Shown here: positions 14,576 through 17,380 of the stretch, piece after piece | Layout of the letters: every line of letters starts with the position of its first letter | Numbering within the stretch: position 1 is the stretch's first letter | Source of the DNA: an uncultured Eubacterium sp. | GTDB taxonomy: Bacteria > Bacillota > Clostridia > Lachnospirales > Lachnospiraceae | DNA: 17,380 nucleotides | Direction: 5' to 3' | Assembly (NCBI GenBank): GCA_910586225.1 | Contig: CAJUIL010000048.1 | Span: 1 to 17,380, forward strand | Notes under the pieces: model-generated | Databases searched by the model: none | What the model was told of the DNA's origin: nothing | Seen by the model: the letters and a program-made list of their open reading frames with translations, nothing else | Program-made: the position numbers and the translations under genes

Positions 14576-15880
14576 TTACGGAATATATGCTTGTGTTGTT
14601 GATGAACCATAAAAACTCTCCATTTCAGAAATGGTTGTCTTATAAACACCATAATGTCCAAGTTTTGAGGTACACGCTGCTGAACTATTCACTATCGCAG
14701 AATGCAAAAGTGTACTGCCAGACCAAAAAGTAATTCTGTCACCTGACTGTAAATCACGCATTGGAATTCTCCACGCTGTCCAGTAACTTGTGTTACTATA
14801 AATGGGAGAAGGATCTTCAATCCAGTAAACATTAGATGTTGCGGTTGAATACCATGCATATGAGTGGCAGTTGTATTTAGAAGAAGCACTTCTAACCTTT
14901 GAAAACGATGAATAATTATTAGCAATATATTTATCCAATCGTGTAATATCACTTGTAGTATATCCACCAGATACCCATTTATAACAATAAACGGTTTTAC
15001 CATTAACTGTTATTGACTTATATGATAGAGAGGCGCCACATACATTACATTTATAGTCAGCACTTGTATCAGCAGGAACTACAAATTTTGAAGCTACACT
15101 TTCAGAAACAGCACTTTCAGGAATTACACCCATTTTTTCTTCAATAGCTTCATAGAAGAGTGTAGATAAAGCTGACTCCTGACATTGACCATTCATATTT
15201 GAAAACTTATTGCCATACTCCTCAACAAATTTTTCAGCCTGATCTTCTGAAAGCAAATCATAGTTTAATCCCATATATGCTTCGATAAATAACTCTGAAT
15301 CATACTTGGTTTCGCACGCATCATCAGACTCAGTAAGGTCTATGTAGTTAATTTCCATGTTTAGATACTCTGTAAGAAGCTCATCATAGCAGTCTGATCT
15401 TGAAAAAAGCTCCTCGAATACAGAAGATTTTCTTGCAAGGTGATTCATTCCATCTGCAATATTATCATAAGCAAATATATCCATCAAAAAAGGATAATTT
15501 ACAGCATAGTCTACAAGCTCTTCTGTTGTAAGGCTTTCCGCAAATTCCTTCGGCATATTGCAAGCTGCTGCTGTCTCACTAGAAGATAACTGGTTCCACT
15601 CCGCAGAATGTACATCAATGGGATATTCTCCAATAGCTGTATTTTCCCAATCTTCCTTTGAAACTATGTCTAAATTGTAATCCATTTCCTCATATGGCTT
15701 ATCTTCATTTTCTGACAATACAACTGTCTCTCCATCCGACAACTGCTCTGGTGTAGCTTCAATGTCATCACTCTCAATGGCTTGGCTCTCCACTGCCATA
15801 GCTGATGTTACAGGAGCAAGAGTGCCAAACATAATAGCTCCTGCAGATAAAGTTGAAATTAAAATTTTTCTAAGTTTCAT
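14576..15880 (-). CDS. Secreted papain-fold (NCHSYAW-type) cysteine peptidase/amidase-like protein
   Basis: The 434-residue protein has an N-terminal signal peptide (MKLRKILISTLSAGAIMFGT, cleavage near TSAMA, residue 29), an acidic helical propeptide-like region (about 30-265), a short CNVCG element (278-282), and a C-terminal catalytic-looking domain. This holds YNCHSYAWY (Cys338), LQSGDRITFW and LLHSAIV (His393), then SKLGHYGVY. The order Cys, GD strand, His and SKxG is that of CHAP/NlpC-P60-like papain-fold enzymes and of secreted proteins of gut Firmicutes with the NCHSYAW motif. Substrate unknown: wall peptide, protein or peptide signal are all possible. It is the first gene behind promoter P3 and is followed by the lipoprotein gene. 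Confidence 0.78.
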   Translation of the reverse strand: MKLRKILISTLSAGAIMFGTLAPVTSAMAVESQAIESDDIEATPEQLSDGETVVLSENEDKPYEEMDYNLDIVSKEDWENTAIGEYPIDVHSAEWNQLSSSETAAACNMPKEFAESLTTEELVDYAVNYPFLMDIFAYDNIADGMNHLARKSSVFEELFSRSDCYDELLTEYLNMEINYIDLTESDDACETKYDSELFIEAYMGLNYDLLSEDQAEKFVEEYGNKFSNMNGQCQESALSTLFYEAIEEKMGVIPESAVSESVASKFVVPADTSADYKCNVCGASLSYKSITVNGKTVYCYKWVSGGYTTSDITRLDKYIANNYSSFSKVRSASSKYNCHSYAWYSTATSNVYWIEDPSPIYSNTSYWTAWRIPMRDLQSGDRITFWSGSTLLHSAIVNSSAACTSKLGHYGVYKTTISEMESFYGSSTTQAYIP

Positions 15881-15959
15881 ATTTCATTCCTCCTATAAAA
15901 TTTTTTTAAGCTTTGCATACGCATCTGTTTGTCATATATGTATTAAAACTTACAAGAAC

Positions 15960-16022
15960 ATCATAGCAATTTAAAAAAGAATATCAATCCCTCTTGCAGA
16001 AAGTAGCCTGATTTTACAGAAA
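15960..16022 (-). promoter_or_regulatory. Promoter P3 with direct-repeat operator (LytTR-like site 3)
   Basis: Plus-strand half-sites TTGCAGAAA (15994-16002) and TTACAGAAA (16014-16022) have a 20-bp period. Six bases further on the minus strand lie -35 TTGATA (15982-15987), a 16-bp spacer and -10 TATGAT (15960-15965), about 80 bases before the ATG at 15880. It shares repeat, spacing and orientation with P1 and P2. Confidence 0.75.
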
Positions 16023-16027
16023 ATGAC

Positions 16028-16081
16028 CAATAAAGAAAAAATATTCTTGAATCAAACCTATAATTCACTTTTTCTTTATTG
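16028..16081. terminator. A/T-rich hairpin upstream of promoter P3
   Basis: CAATAAAGAAAAA (16028-16040) and TTTTTCTTTATTG (16069-16081) form a 13-bp perfect stem with a 28-base loop that contains GAATCAAAC, as in the hairpin at 8616-8659. It can end transcription on either strand, with T-rich sequence in or after the arm. It probably terminates minus-strand transcription before P3. The right arm includes the stop codon of the remnant described next. Confidence 0.6.
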
Positions 16082-16270
16082 ACTCTTTTTGCTTTTATAA
16101 TAGAAACATTTTTTTGCTTTATCCTTAGTTATTGCATTCTCTGCTTCTTTCTTGTGTGCCTCAAATGTCTCCGCCTCTGGAATTCCTTGATAATATAGCG
16201 GAATTGCTATCTATGTCGGGAATAGCAATTCCACTATACCATTCAGTGTACTCTTTAAGCCTGCCTACCA
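16076..16270 (-). pseudogene. 3'-end remnant of an unrecognised gene, split by a 19-base insertion
   Basis: Minus-strand codons read KVDFAGRLKEYTEWYSGIAI, then after a frame change PLYYQGIPEAETFEAHKKEA and ENAITKDKAKKCFYYKSKKS, with a stop at 16076-16078. Removing 19 bases at about 16212-16230 would restore one continuous frame through IAIPLYYQGIPE. It has no start or ribosome site. The 19 bases include an inverted copy of the flanking sequence. Family not recognised. Confidence 0.35.
16194..16238. repeat. Long inverted repeat (17-bp arms, one mismatch)
   Basis: TATAGCGGAATTGCTAT (16194-16210) and ATAGCAATTCCACTATA (16222-16238) pair over 17 bp with one mismatch around an 11-base loop. It has no T run, so it is not a normal terminator. 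It lies inside the gene remnant and coincides with its frame break. Confidence 0.75.
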
Positions 16271-16307
16271 GCAAAATCTACTTTATCAAAAACTCACACA
16301 AAAAATA

Positions 16308-17380
16308 TTACCAATTATAAACGCTCTTATACCATTTGTAAGTTCTTGTACCTGTCACATAAGTGACGCTGCTCCCACTATCTTTTTTATCAACTGTGAG
16401 ACTATAGCTATACCAAGGATTAATGATTGTGTATTTTGTAGAGCTATATCCATTAAAGCCAATGCATGATACTTTTTTCCTTCATCAGTACTTCTTTGCA
16501 TTTGCATAAAGATTGGACGATATGCATTTATTTGTGTCTGTACAGAAGAATAGCTCAATGGATCACTCTCTTTAGGTGACAAATCATGATTTTTTGCTAC
16601 CGCCACCACCTGAGCATTGGTAATTCCCTCATTTTTAGCAGACCCTAATGCTTCAATTGTAACATCTTTAGCCGTTAAAGATGTTACTTTTTTATAATTG
16701 ATTATAGCTGCAGTAACAGCAGCACCGCACCACTCTTTTTCTGTACCACTAAAGGTTCCATCATCCGTTTGTGGAACTGATACAACCCCTAAAGGACTGG
16801 GATTAGATGCCAGTGTCGCAATTCCCATATCATCAGCTACTGCAAGAACATCTTTCACATCTACAACAACCCCATCATCTGCAAGAGTGTTTAACAGCAA
16901 AGTTTCATCAAAGCTGTTATCATCTATATCAGGAACAAGAGATACTGCATTGCCATTTAATACAGCAAATAATCCATCGTCATCCGAAGCCAATACAATC
17001 GGATTAGACTGGGAAGATTGAGACTGTAACTCATCCAATGTATCTGCCATAAGGTTTTGTTCAAACTGGATGAAGTATTCTCCATTATCGTCATAAATGG
17101 TAAAAATAGCAAAGATTTCATCATTGCACATTACAGGAAAATCATAAATGCGATTAGTGCTTCCCGTTTCCTGTAAATTGATTGGTGAACCTAATGAAAA
17201 CTGCTTCCCTTCTGCGCTAATCCCATTATTGGAAAGGCGTTCAAAAAGAATTTCGCTAAACTTATCCTTAGCATAATCCAAAATTGTATCCGGTGTCTGT
17301 TCTGTTACAACATAAATCCAGCCCTTATCCCGCTCATTTTTGAAAATCAACCCTTTCTGCCTATTTGCTATTGAGTTTCC
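16308..17380 (-). pseudogene. Secreted-type C39/papain-like cysteine peptidase, frameshifted and 5'-incomplete
   Basis: The frame is open to the window edge, so the true start and probable signal peptide lie outside; the first in-window start codon (TTG at 17350) has no support as a start. Counted from there, the catalytic Cys is in EWCGAAVTAAIINY (C208) and the His in KKYHALALM (H295). After M300 the annotated frame becomes nonsense and stops at 16355. In the next frame homology continues exactly: GYSSTKYTIINPWYSYSLTV, with the catalytic Asn motif NPW, to TYKWYKSVYNW and a stop at 16308. Restoring one G near 16450 (ATGGAT to ATGGGAT) repairs it. The order Cys, His, Asn-Pro-Trp is that of C39-like/staphopain-like peptidases. 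It is upstream of the gene remnant and operon P3. Likely inactive as read. Confidence 0.82.

Noticed and set aside
972..16022. The three TTRCAGAAA repeat pairs as a CRISPR array or mobile-element ends
   Set aside because: Only two units per site, sites many kilobases apart, all in one orientation and all placed at a fixed distance from promoters.
16132..16320. Plus-strand 62-residue open frame over the long hairpin
   Set aside because: It lacks a ribosome site and lies opposite the better-supported minus-strand remnant; the match around GIAIP comes from the inverted repeat.
16440..16460. Programmed frameshifting in the C39-like peptidase
   Set aside because: TTAATGGAT is not a slippery site, and a lost G in a short G run is simpler.

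Overview
The window looks like accessory chromosomal DNA of a low-GC Clostridia member, most likely Lachnospiraceae. The reasons are strong AGGAGG-type ribosome sites, GTG and TTG starts, a BlaI/M56 pair, an FlxA-like coiled-coil protein, and a Clostridium-type cysteine-rich RiPP cassette. No tRNA, rRNA or CRISPR array was seen. Family names are from memory and no database was searched.

Layout. Positions 1-864 (minus) hold the N-terminal 288 residues of an unrecognised protein. Positions 1180-8438 form a minus-strand block read from right to left: a 47-residue precursor with a CxCxxCxC core, a 5'-truncated radical SAM/SPASM maturase, a TIGR04066-type maturation protein, an acyl-carrier-related protein, a frameshifted FlxA-like protein, a subtilisin-like protease, an ABC exporter and an M15 cell-wall peptidase ending in a strong terminator. 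This matches the CLI_3235/Clo7bot (CcpM) peptide maturation systems. Here, however, the maturase has lost its AdoMet/4Fe-4S half and one accessory gene is frameshifted.

Positions 8675-9750 (minus) carry a gene remnant and a two-TM membrane protein with a possible small upstream ORF. Positions 9866-12384 (plus) are a BlaI-type repressor and an M56 BlaR1-like sensor protease with a non-standard C-terminal domain. Positions 12440-13183 (minus) encode a secreted YD-repeat-like protein. Positions 13335-14075 are decayed DNA (transposase and NudC remnants). Positions 14226-15880 (minus) are a secreted NCHSYAW-type papain-fold protein and a small lipoprotein. Positions 16076-17380 hold a gene 3'-end remnant and a frameshifted secreted C39/papain-like peptidase that runs off the window.

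The most interesting signal is not a gene. Three nearly identical two-copy direct repeats (TTRCAGAAA, exactly 20-bp period) sit at 972-1000, 8561-8589 and 15994-16022. Each lies exactly 6 bp upstream of a plausible -35/-10 promoter facing a minus-strand transcription unit: the 864 gene, the RiPP operon and the secreted papain-fold/lipoprotein operon. This geometry is typical of LytTR-type (AgrA/ComE-like) response regulators. It suggests one cell-density or peptide-signal regulon linking RiPP production to two other operons, with the regulator outside the window. Several genes here show signs of decay (deletion, single-base frameshifts, remnants), so the peptide system may be inactive or may borrow a maturase from elsewhere.
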